NCBI RefSeq assembly: GCF_000375485.1
Contig: NZ_AQXE01000007.1
Span: 5,406 to 69,405 of the forward strand
Direction: 5' to 3'
Source: Desulfovibrio oxyclinae DSM 11498
GTDB taxonomy: Bacteria; Desulfobacterota; Desulfovibrionia; Desulfovibrionales; Desulfovibrionaceae
Length of the DNA stretch: 64,000 nucleotides
Part shown: in pieces, positions 1 through 8,746 of the stretch
Position numbering within the stretch: the stretch's first letter is position 1
Layout of the letters: every line of letters starts with the position of its first letter
Made by a program: the position numbers and the translations under genes
The notes under the pieces: generated by a model
What the model was told of the DNA's origin: nothing
What the model saw: the letters and a program-made list of their open reading frames with translations, nothing else
Database searches by the model: none

Positions 1-1609
1 GTTCTGCGATCAGCTCGGAATCCTTTTCGCTGCCTATGCCGACGGAGATAGTGGTCGGCACGCCCAGTTCTGAGCCGAGCTCGTTCACTTCCATGCCCTT
101 GGTAATGACCAGCACGCCGCCCTGAACCACGCCCTTGCCCTTGGCTGCGAGCAGGTAAGGCGTTTGCACCCGGCAGTTGCTGCACTCGTTCTTGATGACG
201 AGGCTTCTGCCCGCACGGATGGTGGCGTTGGCAGCAAAGCCCGTGACCACCTCGCCTCCGGCGAAGACCGTCCCGCCGTCGGGCTGGAGAATGCCACCCT
301 TGACGGAGACGTCGCCCCCCGCCTTGATGTCCGCGCTTTCCACCGACCCTTCCACGATGACGTGCTTGGGAGCCTCGACCTTGAAGCCGGAAAGGACGTT
401 TCCGGTGACCTTCACGGAGCCTTCGTCGGTGCGGACGTTGCCGGTGCCGAGGTTCACGTCGCCATGGATGACCAGGCACTGGGTTACCGAGACGGTGTTT
501 TTTTCGACGACAAGTATACCCGTGTCCTTGGCCGTGAAGGTGATGCCGTCGGCCGAGACCTCGATGTTCTCGCCCGCGTGCAGGGTGAGCTCGCGGCCCG
601 CATTGGCGGGGATGGTCTTGCCATATACGTCCACGCCCGCTTCGCCCTGCGTCGGGGGATGCAGTCTCGCGACCGTCTGGTCCGGGGTTACCGATGGGTA
701 GAGTCCCCGGTTGCGGTAGTCGATGCGTCCCTGATCGTCCTCTGTGCCAGCTTCCTCGCGGGTGGCAACCAGATACTCCAGCCAGCCGTCGCGCCCGTCG
801 ATGGGCCGCTTGCCCTTGATGACCGTCTTGTTCAGACGGGGCTGACGGCTCTTGGCGGCGCGCTCCAGTTCCTTGTCCAGCCAGTCCAGATCGGGCTCAA
901 GACCGATCTCCATGTCGTGAAGGACCTTGACGATGCGGTCTGGGGTAACGGCGAGGCCGCGAAAGTCCTTGTCGTACAGGTCTCCCAGAACCTTTATCTC
1001 GTCGGAAGTGACGCGCAGGCAGGGTGCCACGCTGACGCGGCCGCCCTCGATGCGGGCTATGCCGTGGGTGGTGGCGGTGAAGCCGCCGTCGCGCGCGTCG
1101 AAATCGCAGTTCTCTCCGGCCTCGGGCTTAATGTCCTCGGCCTTGCGGTTGTCCTTGGGCTTGGTGATGACGCCGTCGATGGTCTCGCCGTTACGTGCCA
1201 GTTTGGGGGGAGAGTATTCGGCGAAGCGATCGCCGGGAAAGACCGGTTTGGTCAGGTCGCCCTGTGGTTCGATGGAGGCGTCCTCGGGTTCTTGCACCTC
1301 GACGCCGCGAACGAGCGTGATGCCGCTGATCTCGTCGATGCCGCCACCGTTTTGAAGAATGCTTATGATGCGCTTGGCGGCGGCGCGGTCCGGATCGAGC
1401 TTGACGCCTGCTTCTGCAATCTGGCGGCAGATACTGTCCACCGTGGCTTCCGCCCCGAGTTTGGACGGGGGCGTATACTGGCTGATCCCCAGCTTCATTT
1501 TGTCTTCGGAAAGACAGAAGCGGAATCGCGCGTCGGAAGACCCTTTTGCCTTCTTCTTCATCTTGGCGGTTTCTTCCATAGGGGTGCAGGTCTTGTTATC
1601 GTCGGCCAT
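1..1609 (-). CDS. FapA family (DUF342) protein, 3' end cut by window edge
   Basis: This is an open minus-strand frame of more than 530 codons that begins ATG (MADDNKTCTPMEE) and runs off the left edge. A GGAG lies about 10 nt before the start. The N-terminal part is acidic and variable. The second half is a long run of short beta-strand repeats (G-x-V, V-x-G-x-V, IKAGGDVSVKGG, VFAGGEV), typical of the DUF342/FapA right-handed beta-helix, a fold related to bactofilin and polymer proteins. Two Cys lie in the repeat part (NECSNC). The family is often called flagellar assembly protein A, but its molecular role is poorly known. A flagellar role here is inferred only from the family name, because the window's flagellar genes are 50 kb away. 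The true C-terminus is outside the window. Confidence 0.85.
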   Translation of the reverse strand, partial: MADDNKTCTPMEETAKMKKKAKGSSDARFRFCLSEDKMKLGISQYTPPSKLGAEATVDSICRQIAEAGVKLDPDRAAAKRIISILQNGGGIDEISGITLVRGVEVQEPEDASIEPQGDLTKPVFPGDRFAEYSPPKLARNGETIDGVITKPKDNRKAEDIKPEAGENCDFDARDGGFTATTHGIARIEGGRVSVAPCLRVTSDEIKVLGDLYDKDFRGLAVTPDRIVKVLHDMEIGLEPDLDWLDKELERAAKSRQPRLNKTVIKGKRPIDGRDGWLEYLVATREEAGTEDDQGRIDYRNRGLYPSVTPDQTVARLHPPTQGEAGVDVYGKTIPANAGRELTLHAGENIEVSADGITFTAKDTGILVVEKNTVSVTQCLVIHGDVNLGTGNVRTDEGSVKVTGNVLSGFKVEAPKHVIVEGSVESADIKAGGDVSVKGGILQPDGGTVFAGGEVVTGFAANATIRAGRSLVIKNECSNCRVQTPYLLAAKGKGVVQGGVLVITKGMEVNELGSELGVPTTISVGIGSEKDSELIAE

Positions 1610-1718
1610 GGCCCACGTACTCCAGTTCTGCTAAGTTCAGCCAGACTCACATGGCACTTCGACCATACATGGCTTTGGAACCAATGTAACCCCCCTTAGA
1701 TGCAGGCATGAAAGGCCG

Positions 1719-2963
1719 CTACGGGGTGTCGGAAATACCTCTGGAAAGCAGGAAATACAGGTCTTCGAGCAGTCGCAGCAGTTCTTCGTACAGTCCACCG
1801 GGCGCAGGGGGCTTTCCGAAGAGAGCGTTGCGCTGATTGCGCAGGGTTTCCGGTGCAATGGCGTCCGGGCCGGAGTGCAGTACGGTCATGCCCAGACGTT
1901 CCGCCAGCAGGTAGCCTGTGACGCCCTTGCGGAACAGGTCAACGAGTTCGCCCGTTCTGCCGCCGTTTTCCAGAAGGTATTGCTCGGCCTCGGCGTTTGG
2001 TTCCGAAGCCATGATCTCGTGGATGAGCGCGTACAGAGCGTTGATGCCGGAACCGGGAATGCCGCGCCGCCAGCCGAGCAGCCACGGCGTGCGCCAGAAG
2101 AGCAGAAAATGGCGGTTGCCGGTCTCAATGATCTCGTCCATGGCCTGAGCGGCCTGCTCCAATACGGGGTGGTGCCAGCGCACCGGACGCGCAGCCAGAT
2201 CCCAGGCGGGAAGCGGGGCGCGGTTTGGCTCGATGCCCAGAATGTCGGCCAGCATGCTGCCGAGCCAGTAGTTGGCCTGCGGGGAGGCCGGCGTTTCCAG
2301 ATGCGCATAGCTCAGGATGACGCGCCCCTGTCCGTATTCATTGGCCGCGATGCCGGGGCGACCCTTGATGAAGTCCGGCCGCAGGCTGATGCCGTAAAGG
2401 TTCTCCCAGTCGCCCACGGTACCTTCGGGCAGGGATTTGAGGTGCATGTCGGCCATCCAGACGTCCGGGCCGGGGGTGTCGAACACCGCCAGCGGCTCGG
2501 GGCCGGGAGCGCTGTCGTCGAACTGGCCCGGCCACCAGACCGGAATGAGAGCCTCGCCGCCGAGTTCCTTGGGGATCAAAGGGTGGTCGGCAAGCCGGAC
2601 ATGCATGTGCCCGGAAAGAAAATGTTGCAGGCGTTTTTCGAATCGGCGCCGCTTCCACGGGGACAGGCCCAGCCCCTTGCTTTCGGAAAGGGCCAGCCCG
2701 GCACCGCCGCAGAATCCGATGTAGGTGCCTCCCTCGTCAACGTAGCGGCGAATGGCATCCATGCCTTCCGGGCCGAGGCGTGCGGCCTTGCCGCGAGCGT
2801 AGCCGCCGGGGACCATCAGCGCTGCGGGCTTGCGGTCCAGCGCTCCTTGGGATATTGCCTTTGCGCGCACCAGCCGATGGGGAACACCCCATGCACGCAG
2901 CGCGCGGATGAGCAGAAGGCCCCAGAAATGGGATTCATCCCAATATATGTATATGCTTGACAT
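1719..2963 (-). CDS. BPL_N domain protein (glutamine-amidotransferase-like fold)
   Basis: The product has 414 residues. The N-terminal ~230 residues look like the BPL_N domain, a class-I glutamine-amidotransferase-like fold first named for the N-terminus of fungal biotin-protein ligase. They include a central strand VPGGYARGKA and a nucleophile-elbow-like GFCGGAGLAL with Cys at about residue 84. The C-terminal ~180 residues are helical and unlike anything I recognise. No biotin ligase catalytic domain is present, so biotinylation is not supported. No signal peptide is seen. The gene is divergent from valS and upstream of the FapA gene. The start was chosen as the first ATG (MSSIYIYWDESHFWG), which begins the first beta strand directly. 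The function is unknown. Confidence 0.7.
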   Translation of the reverse strand: MSSIYIYWDESHFWGLLLIRALRAWGVPHRLVRAKAISQGALDRKPAALMVPGGYARGKAARLGPEGMDAIRRYVDEGGTYIGFCGGAGLALSESKGLGLSPWKRRRFEKRLQHFLSGHMHVRLADHPLIPKELGGEALIPVWWPGQFDDSAPGPEPLAVFDTPGPDVWMADMHLKSLPEGTVGDWENLYGISLRPDFIKGRPGIAANEYGQGRVILSYAHLETPASPQANYWLGSMLADILGIEPNRAPLPAWDLAARPVRWHHPVLEQAAQAMDEIIETGNRHFLLFWRTPWLLGWRRGIPGSGINALYALIHEIMASEPNAEAEQYLLENGGRTGELVDLFRKGVTGYLLAERLGMTVLHSGPDAIAPETLRNQRNALFGKPPAPGGLYEELLRLLEDLYFLLSRGISDTP

Positions 2964-2974
2964 GTAGCGGTCCC

Positions 2975-3002
2975 TTGACGAGTCTTACCGCACGCTTATC
3001 AG
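2975..3002 (+). promoter_or_regulatory. Candidate sigma-70 promoter of valS
   Basis: TTGACG (2975-2980), a 16-nt spacer and TATCAG (2997-3002). It sits in the gap between the divergent BPL_N gene and valS, which would leave a leader of about 80 nt. It was called by eye from consensus only. Confidence 0.45.
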
Positions 3003-3043
3003 GGGGCGTTGCTTTCTGGCAAGCACAACCGATTGAATTTCAA

Positions 3044-3064
3044 GGACGCCAAGGCGTCCCTTTT
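3044..3064 (+). promoter_or_regulatory. Terminator-like hairpin in the valS leader
   Basis: GGACGCC (3044-3050) and GGCGTCC (3053-3059) form a compact hairpin followed by CTTTT, only about 12 nt before the valS ribosome binding site (AAGGAG). It has the look of an attenuator. No T-box signature and no valine-rich leader peptide is visible. Confidence 0.35.
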
Positions 3065-3087
3065 CATACGCAAGGAGAAAACCTACC

Positions 3088-5751
3088 ATGAGCAGACCTA
3101 CGCTTGCCAAGGGCTACGAGCCCTGGGACGTCGAGGACAAGTGGGAGAGCCACTGGGAGAAGGAAAATACCTTCACCCCCCGTGCGGACGCCGAAGGCGA
3201 CCCGTATTCCATCGTCATCCCGCCCCCGAACGTAACCGGCGTACTGCACATGGGGCACGCCCTGAACCTGACCCTGCAGGACATTCTGTGCCGTTTCCAC
3301 CGTCAGCAGGGCCGCGACGTACTCTGGGTTCCCGGCACCGACCACGCCGGCATCGCCACCCAGAACGTGGTGGAACGCCAGCTCAAGGAAGAAGGGAAGA
3401 CCCGCGACGACCTCGGCCGCGAAGCCTTTGTCGAGCGCGTGTGGGAATGGAAGCGCGAGAAGGGCGACCACATCCTGAACCAGATTCGCCGCATGGGCGC
3501 ATCCGTGGACTGGACCCGCGAGGCCTTCACCTTCGACGATGACCGCGCCAAGGCCGTGCGCGAGGTCTTTGTCGAGCTGTACCACAAGGGGCTGGTCTAC
3601 AAAGGTGATTACATCATCAACTGGTGCAACCGCTGCCACACCGCCCTTGCCGACGATGAAGTGGAGCACGAGTCCAAGCCCGGCAAGCTGTGGCACATCC
3701 GCTATGCCATTGCCGACGGCTCAGGCGAGCTGACCATCGCCACCACCCGCCCCGAAACCATGCTCGGCGACACCGCCATCGCGGTGAACCCCGAGGACGA
3801 ACGGTTCAGCCACCTCATCGGCAAGAAGGCCATCCTTCCGCTGGTGGGCCGCGAACTGCCCATCATCGGCGACACCTACGTTGACACCGAGTTCGGAACC
3901 GGCTGCCTGAAGGTCACTCCGGCTCACGACATGAACGACTGGGAACTCGGCCGCAAGCACGATCTTGAAGTGCTCTCCGTGTTCGACGACGCGGGCTACG
4001 TGAACGAGCACGCGCCCGAGAAGTATCAGGGAATTTACAAGGACGACGCCCGCGACGTGATCGTCAAGGACCTCGAAGCCGCAGGCCATCTGGAAAGCAT
4101 CGAGGACCATGAGCACAAGGTCGGCGTCTGCTACCGCTGCAAATCCGTCATCGAGCCGCACGTATCCACCCAGTGGTTCGTTTCCATGAAGCCGCTGGCG
4201 GAAAAGGCCCGTGCAGCCGTTCCGGAACGGACCAGGATCCATCCCGAGAACTGGAGCAAAACCTACTACAACTGGCTGGACGAAATTCGCGACTGGTGCA
4301 TCTCCCGTCAGATCTGGTGGGGGCACCGCATCCCGGCGTGGACCTGCGGCGACTGCGGCGAACTCATCGTCGCCAAGGAAGACCCCACCACCTGCGTCTG
4401 CGGCAGCGAAAATCTCGCGCAGGACGAGGACGTGCTCGACACCTGGTTCTCCTCCGCGCTCTGGCCGTTCTCCACACTCGGCTGGCCGGAACAGACCAGA
4501 GATCTGGAAAAGTATTACCCGACCTCCTGCCTCGTCACCGGGTTCGATATCCTCTTCTTCTGGGTTGCCAGAATGATGATGATGGGACTGGAGTTCATGG
4601 ACAAGGTGCCGTTCCACGACGTCTACATTCATGCGCTGGTCCGTGACGAGAAGGGCAAGAAGATGTCCAAGTCCACCGGCAACGTCATCGACCCGCTGGA
4701 CATGATCCAGACCTACGGCGCAGACGCCCTGCGCTTCACGCTGACTTCCTTCGCCGCCATGGGCCGCGACATCAAGCTCAGCGAAAAGCGCATCGAAGGC
4801 TACAAGCACTTCATGAACAAGATATGGAACGCGGCGCGCTTCAGCCTCATGAACCTGCCCGAGACCATCCCGGCCGTGGAGCTGTCCGAAAGCGACAGCC
4901 TCGCCGACAAGTGGATTCTCAGCCGCCTCGAAGAACTCAAGGTCACCGTCAAGGAAGCCACCGAGACCTATCGCTTCAACGAAATCGCCCAGACCCTTTA
5001 CAAGTTCATCTGGAGCGAATTCTGCGACTGGTATCTCGAAATGGTCAAGCCCGCCCTCTACGGCGAAGACGAGGCCGTCAAGGCCAGAACCCAGCGCGTG
5101 CTCTGGACCGTTCTTTCCGAAGTGCTCATCCTGCTGCACCCGGTGACCCCGTTCATCACGCAGGAAATCTGGTCCGTGCTGCCGCGCCCCGAAGGCGATG
5201 ACCGCAGCGACGACATCGCCACGCTCGCCTATCCGGACATGCGTCCGGAACTGCGCGACGAACAGGCCGAGGCCTGCATGGAACTCTTCATGGGCGTTGT
5301 CTCCGGCGTACGCAATATTCGCACCGAGCTTGTCATCGAGCCCGCCAAGAAGCTCGATCTGTTGGTCAAGACCGTGTCCGACGAGGATCGCGAACTGCTC
5401 GAAGCCAACATCGAGCTGATCCGCTCCCTCGCACGGCTGGAGAACATCACCATCGGCCCGGACGTCGAGGGCCCCAAGGCCTCCGGCTCCACCGTGGTTC
5501 AGGGCAACGAAATCTACGTCCCGCTTGAAGGCGTCGTGGACTTCGACGCCGAACTCGCACGGCTGGACAAGAATATCGCCAAGATCGAAAAGACCAAAGG
5601 CGGCGTGTCCAAGAAGCTCTCCAATCCGGGCTTCATCAACAACGCGCCCGCCGAAGTCGTTGAAAAAGAAAAGGAAAAGCTGGCCGAGATGGAAGAAGAT
5701 CTGGCCAAGCTCGCAGAACTCAAGGAGCGCCTGAGCTCCATCGCAGGATAG
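3088..5751 (+). CDS. valS: Valyl-tRNA synthetase
   Basis: This class I aminoacyl-tRNA synthetase charges tRNA-Val in the cytoplasm. At 887 residues it is near the usual bacterial size. The HIGH signature appears as PPPNVTGVLHMGHAL (about residues 45-59) and the KMSKS loop as KKMSKSTGNVID (about 525). Between them lies the CP1 editing domain with a TTRPETMLGDTAIAVNP stretch. A Cys-rich zinc insertion (CGDCGE, CVCGSE) lies at about 415-440. The C-terminal ~65 residues form the Lys/Glu-rich coiled-coil arm that contacts tRNA. The start ATG is preceded by AAGGAG at good spacing. The gene is monocistronic, with its own promoter, leader hairpin and terminator. Confidence 0.98.
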   Translation: MSRPTLAKGYEPWDVEDKWESHWEKENTFTPRADAEGDPYSIVIPPPNVTGVLHMGHALNLTLQDILCRFHRQQGRDVLWVPGTDHAGIATQNVVERQLKEEGKTRDDLGREAFVERVWEWKREKGDHILNQIRRMGASVDWTREAFTFDDDRAKAVREVFVELYHKGLVYKGDYIINWCNRCHTALADDEVEHESKPGKLWHIRYAIADGSGELTIATTRPETMLGDTAIAVNPEDERFSHLIGKKAILPLVGRELPIIGDTYVDTEFGTGCLKVTPAHDMNDWELGRKHDLEVLSVFDDAGYVNEHAPEKYQGIYKDDARDVIVKDLEAAGHLESIEDHEHKVGVCYRCKSVIEPHVSTQWFVSMKPLAEKARAAVPERTRIHPENWSKTYYNWLDEIRDWCISRQIWWGHRIPAWTCGDCGELIVAKEDPTTCVCGSENLAQDEDVLDTWFSSALWPFSTLGWPEQTRDLEKYYPTSCLVTGFDILFFWVARMMMMGLEFMDKVPFHDVYIHALVRDEKGKKMSKSTGNVIDPLDMIQTYGADALRFTLTSFAAMGRDIKLSEKRIEGYKHFMNKIWNAARFSLMNLPETIPAVELSESDSLADKWILSRLEELKVTVKEATETYRFNEIAQTLYKFIWSEFCDWYLEMVKPALYGEDEAVKARTQRVLWTVLSEVLILLHPVTPFITQEIWSVLPRPEGDDRSDDIATLAYPDMRPELRDEQAEACMELFMGVVSGVRNIRTELVIEPAKKLDLLVKTVSDEDRELLEANIELIRSLARLENITIGPDVEGPKASGSTVVQGNEIYVPLEGVVDFDAELARLDKNIAKIEKTKGGVSKKLSNPGFINNAPAEVVEKEKEKLAEMEEDLAKLAELKERLSSIAG

Positions 5752-5759
5752 CTTGAATC

Positions 5760-5797
5760 GATGGGGAGCCTCGGAAAGAGGTTCCCCATCGAATTTT
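5760..5797 (+). terminator. Rho-independent terminator of valS
   Basis: A 13-bp stem (outer arm GATGGGGA paired with TCCCCATC, continued by GCCTC/GAGGT) closes a GGAAA loop and is followed by GAATTTT. It starts 8 nt after the valS stop codon. Confidence 0.85.
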
Positions 5798-5922
5798 CCC
5801 TACAGCCCTTGATGCGGGCCAATTGAATGCGCGAAAGTGCATGAAGACCCGTATTTGCGGCTTGTGAAAAGTGGGTTGGACCTGCTAGGAACGGTCGAGT
5901 CGTCGGACCGGAGACCGCCGGT

Positions 5923-6802
5923 GCCTTCGGCGAGCAGGGCGCTGCCCTGCACCCGGCAAAGGGGTGGGCCCCCTTTGCAATCCCTGTCTTGTTTCGGCAA
6001 GGCACCCGGTCAGGGCCGTCGCTTTCGCGATCGTCCCTGCCCGTGTACCTTCCCGAAACGGGGTGTGTCAGAGGGATGGTTTGATATTTGTGAGTCCCCG
6101 GGCGCCGCCAGGTCGGTATCCGCTTTCCCGGGCGGTGTGCAGCGGCGCAAGATAAGACGTTTTGGGGATTCTCAAGGACCTTTTGGAAAAGGTCCTTGAG
6201 CCGCCGGAGGCCGTTTATGCCTTCGGCGAGCAGGGCGCTGCCCTGCACCCGGCAAAGGGGCGGGCCCCCTTTGCAATCCCTGTCTTGTTTCGGCAAGGCA
6301 CCCGGTCAGGGCCGTCGCTTTCGCGATCGTCTCAGCCCGTGCACCTTCCCGAAACGGGGTGTGTCAGAGGGATGGTTTGATATTTGTGAGTCCCCGTGCG
6401 CCGCCAGGTCGATATCCGCTTTCCCGAGCGGTGTGCAGCGGCGCAAGATAAGACGTTTTGGGGATTCTCAAGGACCTTTTGGAAAAGGTCCTTGAGCCGC
6501 CGGAGGCCGTTTATGCCCTCGGCGAGCAGGGCGCTGCCCTGCACCCGGCAAAGGGGCGGGTCCCCTTTGCACCCCTGTCTTGTTTCGGCAAGGCATCCGG
6601 TCGGGGCTGTCGCTTTCGCGATCGTCCCTGCTCATGCACCTTCCCGAAACGGGGTGTGTCAGAGGGATGGTTTGATATTTGTGAGTCCCCGGGCGCCGCT
6701 AGGTCGGTATCCGCTTTCCCGGGCGGTGTGTAGCGGCGCAAGATAAGACGTTTTGGGGATTCTCAAGGACCTTTTGGAAAAGGTCCTTGAGCCGCCGGAG
6801 GC
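5923..6802 (+). repeat. Three tandem copies of a ~296-bp intergenic repeat
   Basis: The motif CGAGCAGGGCGCTGCCCTGC recurs at 5931, 6227 and 6523, giving a period of 296 bp (295 for the last step because of a 1-nt loss near 6570). Copies differ at only scattered bases. Each unit has a GGGCGCTGCCC palindrome, a GGGGCGGGCCCC palindrome flanked by AAA/TTT, a CTTCCCGAAACGGGGTG segment, and a perfect 14-bp inverted repeat (CTCAAGGACCTTTT, GG, complement) at 6171-6200, 6467-6496 and 6762-6791. Short open frames on both strands simply repeat with the DNA and have no ribosome binding sites or family resemblance. The flanks 5798-5922 and 6803-7009 hold no gene I can recognise. Confidence 0.9.
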
Positions 6803-7009
6803 ATTACCGGCGACGAGAGGGACTGCCGTTGGGAGCTTGCGGCTTGTCCGACTGGTACAAGGCTACAGGCCGGGGTCTTCAGGGAGCCCGGTATTCATCA
6901 TTTTGGGAGGTGCGTCGTCTCTACTCGCAAGGAGGATGGACGAGGTGTCTTTCGAATATATTCAAGAGCTTTTTTGAAGGGGCTTTCTAGCTCCCGGAGG
7001 CAATAAGCG

Positions 7010-8515
7010 ATGTCCACAGTGTATCTTGTCGGTGCCGGACCGGGCGATCCCGGAATGCTGACTCTGAAGGCAAAGGAAGTGATCGAGACGTGCGACGTCA
7101 TGATCTATGACTACCTTGCCAACGCCGATTTTCTGAAGTGGTGCAAGGAGGATTGCGAGATCCTCTATGTCGGCAAGAAGGGCGGGGATCATACCCTGCC
7201 GCAGGATAAGATCAACGAGCTGATCATCGAAAAGGCCCGGACCGGTAAGACCATTTGCCGTCTCAAGGGCGGTGATCCGTACGTTTTCGGCCGCGGCGGC
7301 GAGGAAGCCGAGGAGCTGGTCGAGGCCGGTATCGATTTCGAGGTGGTGCCGGGCATCACCGCCGGCGTTGCTGCTCCGGCGTACGCGGGCATCCCCGTGA
7401 CGCACCGGGACCACACCACCAGCGTATGTTTCATCACCGGACACGAGGACCCCACCAAGGAGAAATCCGGCCATAACTGGTCGGTGTATGGTCAGTCCAA
7501 CTCCACTCTGGTATTTTACATGGGCGTGAAGAACCTGCCCATGATCGCGGAAAATCTCATGAAGAACGGGCGCGCGGCCGATACGCCGGTGGCGCTGGTT
7601 CGTTGGGGCACCCGTTGCGAGCAGACCTCCATGGTTTCCACGCTGGAGAATGTGGCCGAGGATGCCGCCGAGCGCGGATTCAAGGCTCCTTCCATCATTG
7701 TGGTGGGCGGCGTCTGCTCCCTGCACGACAAGCTTGGATGGTTCGAGAAGAAGCCGCTTCTGGGACAGGGGGTGGTTGTCACCCGCGCTCGCGAGCAGGC
7801 CAGCGGCATGGTCAAGACCATGCGCGACCTGGGCGCCTGCGTGTACGAATTTCCGACCATTTCCATCAATCCGTTGGAGAATGCCGACGAGGTCGAAGAG
7901 CACGCGTTGCAGCTCGGTCGCTGGGACTGGGTGATCTTCACTTCGGTCAACGGCGTGAAGCACTTCTGGCAGCACCTGCGTAATGCAGGTCTCGATGCCC
8001 GTCAGTTCGGCGGCATCAATGTGGCGGCCATCGGTCCGGCCACGGCCAACGCCCTGCGCGATCGCGGTATCAATCCCGACTTCGTGCCCAAGAAGTACGT
8101 TGCCGAGCACGTGGTCAAGGGCCTGCTGGACCTGGACATCGCGGGCAAGAAGGTGCTCATTCCCCGTGCCCGCGTGGCGCGTGAGATTCTGCCCGCCGAG
8201 TTGACCCGCGCCAAGTGTGACGTGAAGGTCCTGCCGGTCTACGAGACGACTCTCGCGGAAGAGAGCGGCGCCGAGATCGAAAAGGCGCTTGAAGAGGGCA
8301 GGATTCAATATGTCACCTTCACTTCTTCGAGCACGGTGGAAAACTTCTTCCAGCTCGTGAAGGCCGAAAAAGTGCAGGATTGTCCGCACGTCAAGATGGC
8401 CTGCATCGGTCCCGTCACAGCGAAAACGCTGCGGGACTACGGGCTGACACCGGACATTCAGCCGGAAGACTACACCATTCCGGGACTGGTACAGTCCATA
8501 CTTGACGACAAGTAG
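7010..8515 (+). CDS. cobA-hemD: Fused uroporphyrinogen-III C-methyltransferase / uroporphyrinogen-III synthase
   Basis: This bifunctional enzyme (501 aa) sits at the branch point of tetrapyrrole synthesis. The N-terminal ~245 residues are SAM:uroporphyrinogen-III methyltransferase, with VYLVGAGPGDPGMLTLKA at the very start, the CRLKGGDPYVFGRGGEE loop, and VVPGITAGVAAPAYAGIP. The C-terminal ~250 residues (from GVVVTRAREQASGM) are a HemD-type uroporphyrinogen-III synthase, with FTSVNGVKHFW and the FTSSSTVENFF strand near the end. The product would be precorrin-2 for siroheme and cobamides. This fused form is common in Desulfovibrio-like bacteria and clostridia. The start ATG follows CGGAGG. No other heme gene is adjacent. 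It lies just downstream of the tandem repeats, and I could not identify its promoter. Confidence 0.95.
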   Translation: MSTVYLVGAGPGDPGMLTLKAKEVIETCDVMIYDYLANADFLKWCKEDCEILYVGKKGGDHTLPQDKINELIIEKARTGKTICRLKGGDPYVFGRGGEEAEELVEAGIDFEVVPGITAGVAAPAYAGIPVTHRDHTTSVCFITGHEDPTKEKSGHNWSVYGQSNSTLVFYMGVKNLPMIAENLMKNGRAADTPVALVRWGTRCEQTSMVSTLENVAEDAAERGFKAPSIIVVGGVCSLHDKLGWFEKKPLLGQGVVVTRAREQASGMVKTMRDLGACVYEFPTISINPLENADEVEEHALQLGRWDWVIFTSVNGVKHFWQHLRNAGLDARQFGGINVAAIGPATANALRDRGINPDFVPKKYVAEHVVKGLLDLDIAGKKVLIPRARVAREILPAELTRAKCDVKVLPVYETTLAEESGAEIEKALEEGRIQYVTFTSSSTVENFFQLVKAEKVQDCPHVKMACIGPVTAKTLRDYGLTPDIQPEDYTIPGLVQSILDDK

Positions 8516-8522
8516 CCGACTC

Positions 8523-8558
8523 CGGGCCGGGACGCTCTCCAGCGCTCCGGCCCGTTTC
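8523..8558 (+). terminator. Terminator of cobA-hemD
   Basis: CGGGCCGG and CCGGCCCG arms, extended inward by CGCT/AGCG across a two-base mismatch, are followed by TTTCTCTT. It lies 8 nt after the stop codon. Confidence 0.65.
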
Positions 8559-8746
8559 TCTTGATCCTGCGGTTGCGGTCCGCTCCGCATCCAGACGCGT
8601 CCACGAGTGGCCCCGGAGCGCTTCAGGAATTATTCCCGAAGGTTCCGGAAATCGGCGCAAAATGGAGCCCGGATGGATTTGGCGTTTGTCAGAGCGCGGT
8701 TGCGCGTGTTACCTCTTAGACCATTATAAACCGTTCATGGAAGCTG

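Noticed and set aside
164..1699. Long plus-strand open frame of 511 codons opposite the FapA gene
   Set aside because: The product is low-complexity and unlike any family, while the minus strand gives clear DUF342 repeats. High-GC genes often leave an open antisense frame.
5837..6746. Several 60-120 codon frames inside the tandem repeats
   Set aside because: They recur only because the DNA recurs, on both strands and in several frames, without ribosome binding sites or recognised domains.
5923..6802. CRISPR array
   Set aside because: Units are 296 bp with no unique spacers, so this is a tandem duplication and not a CRISPR array.
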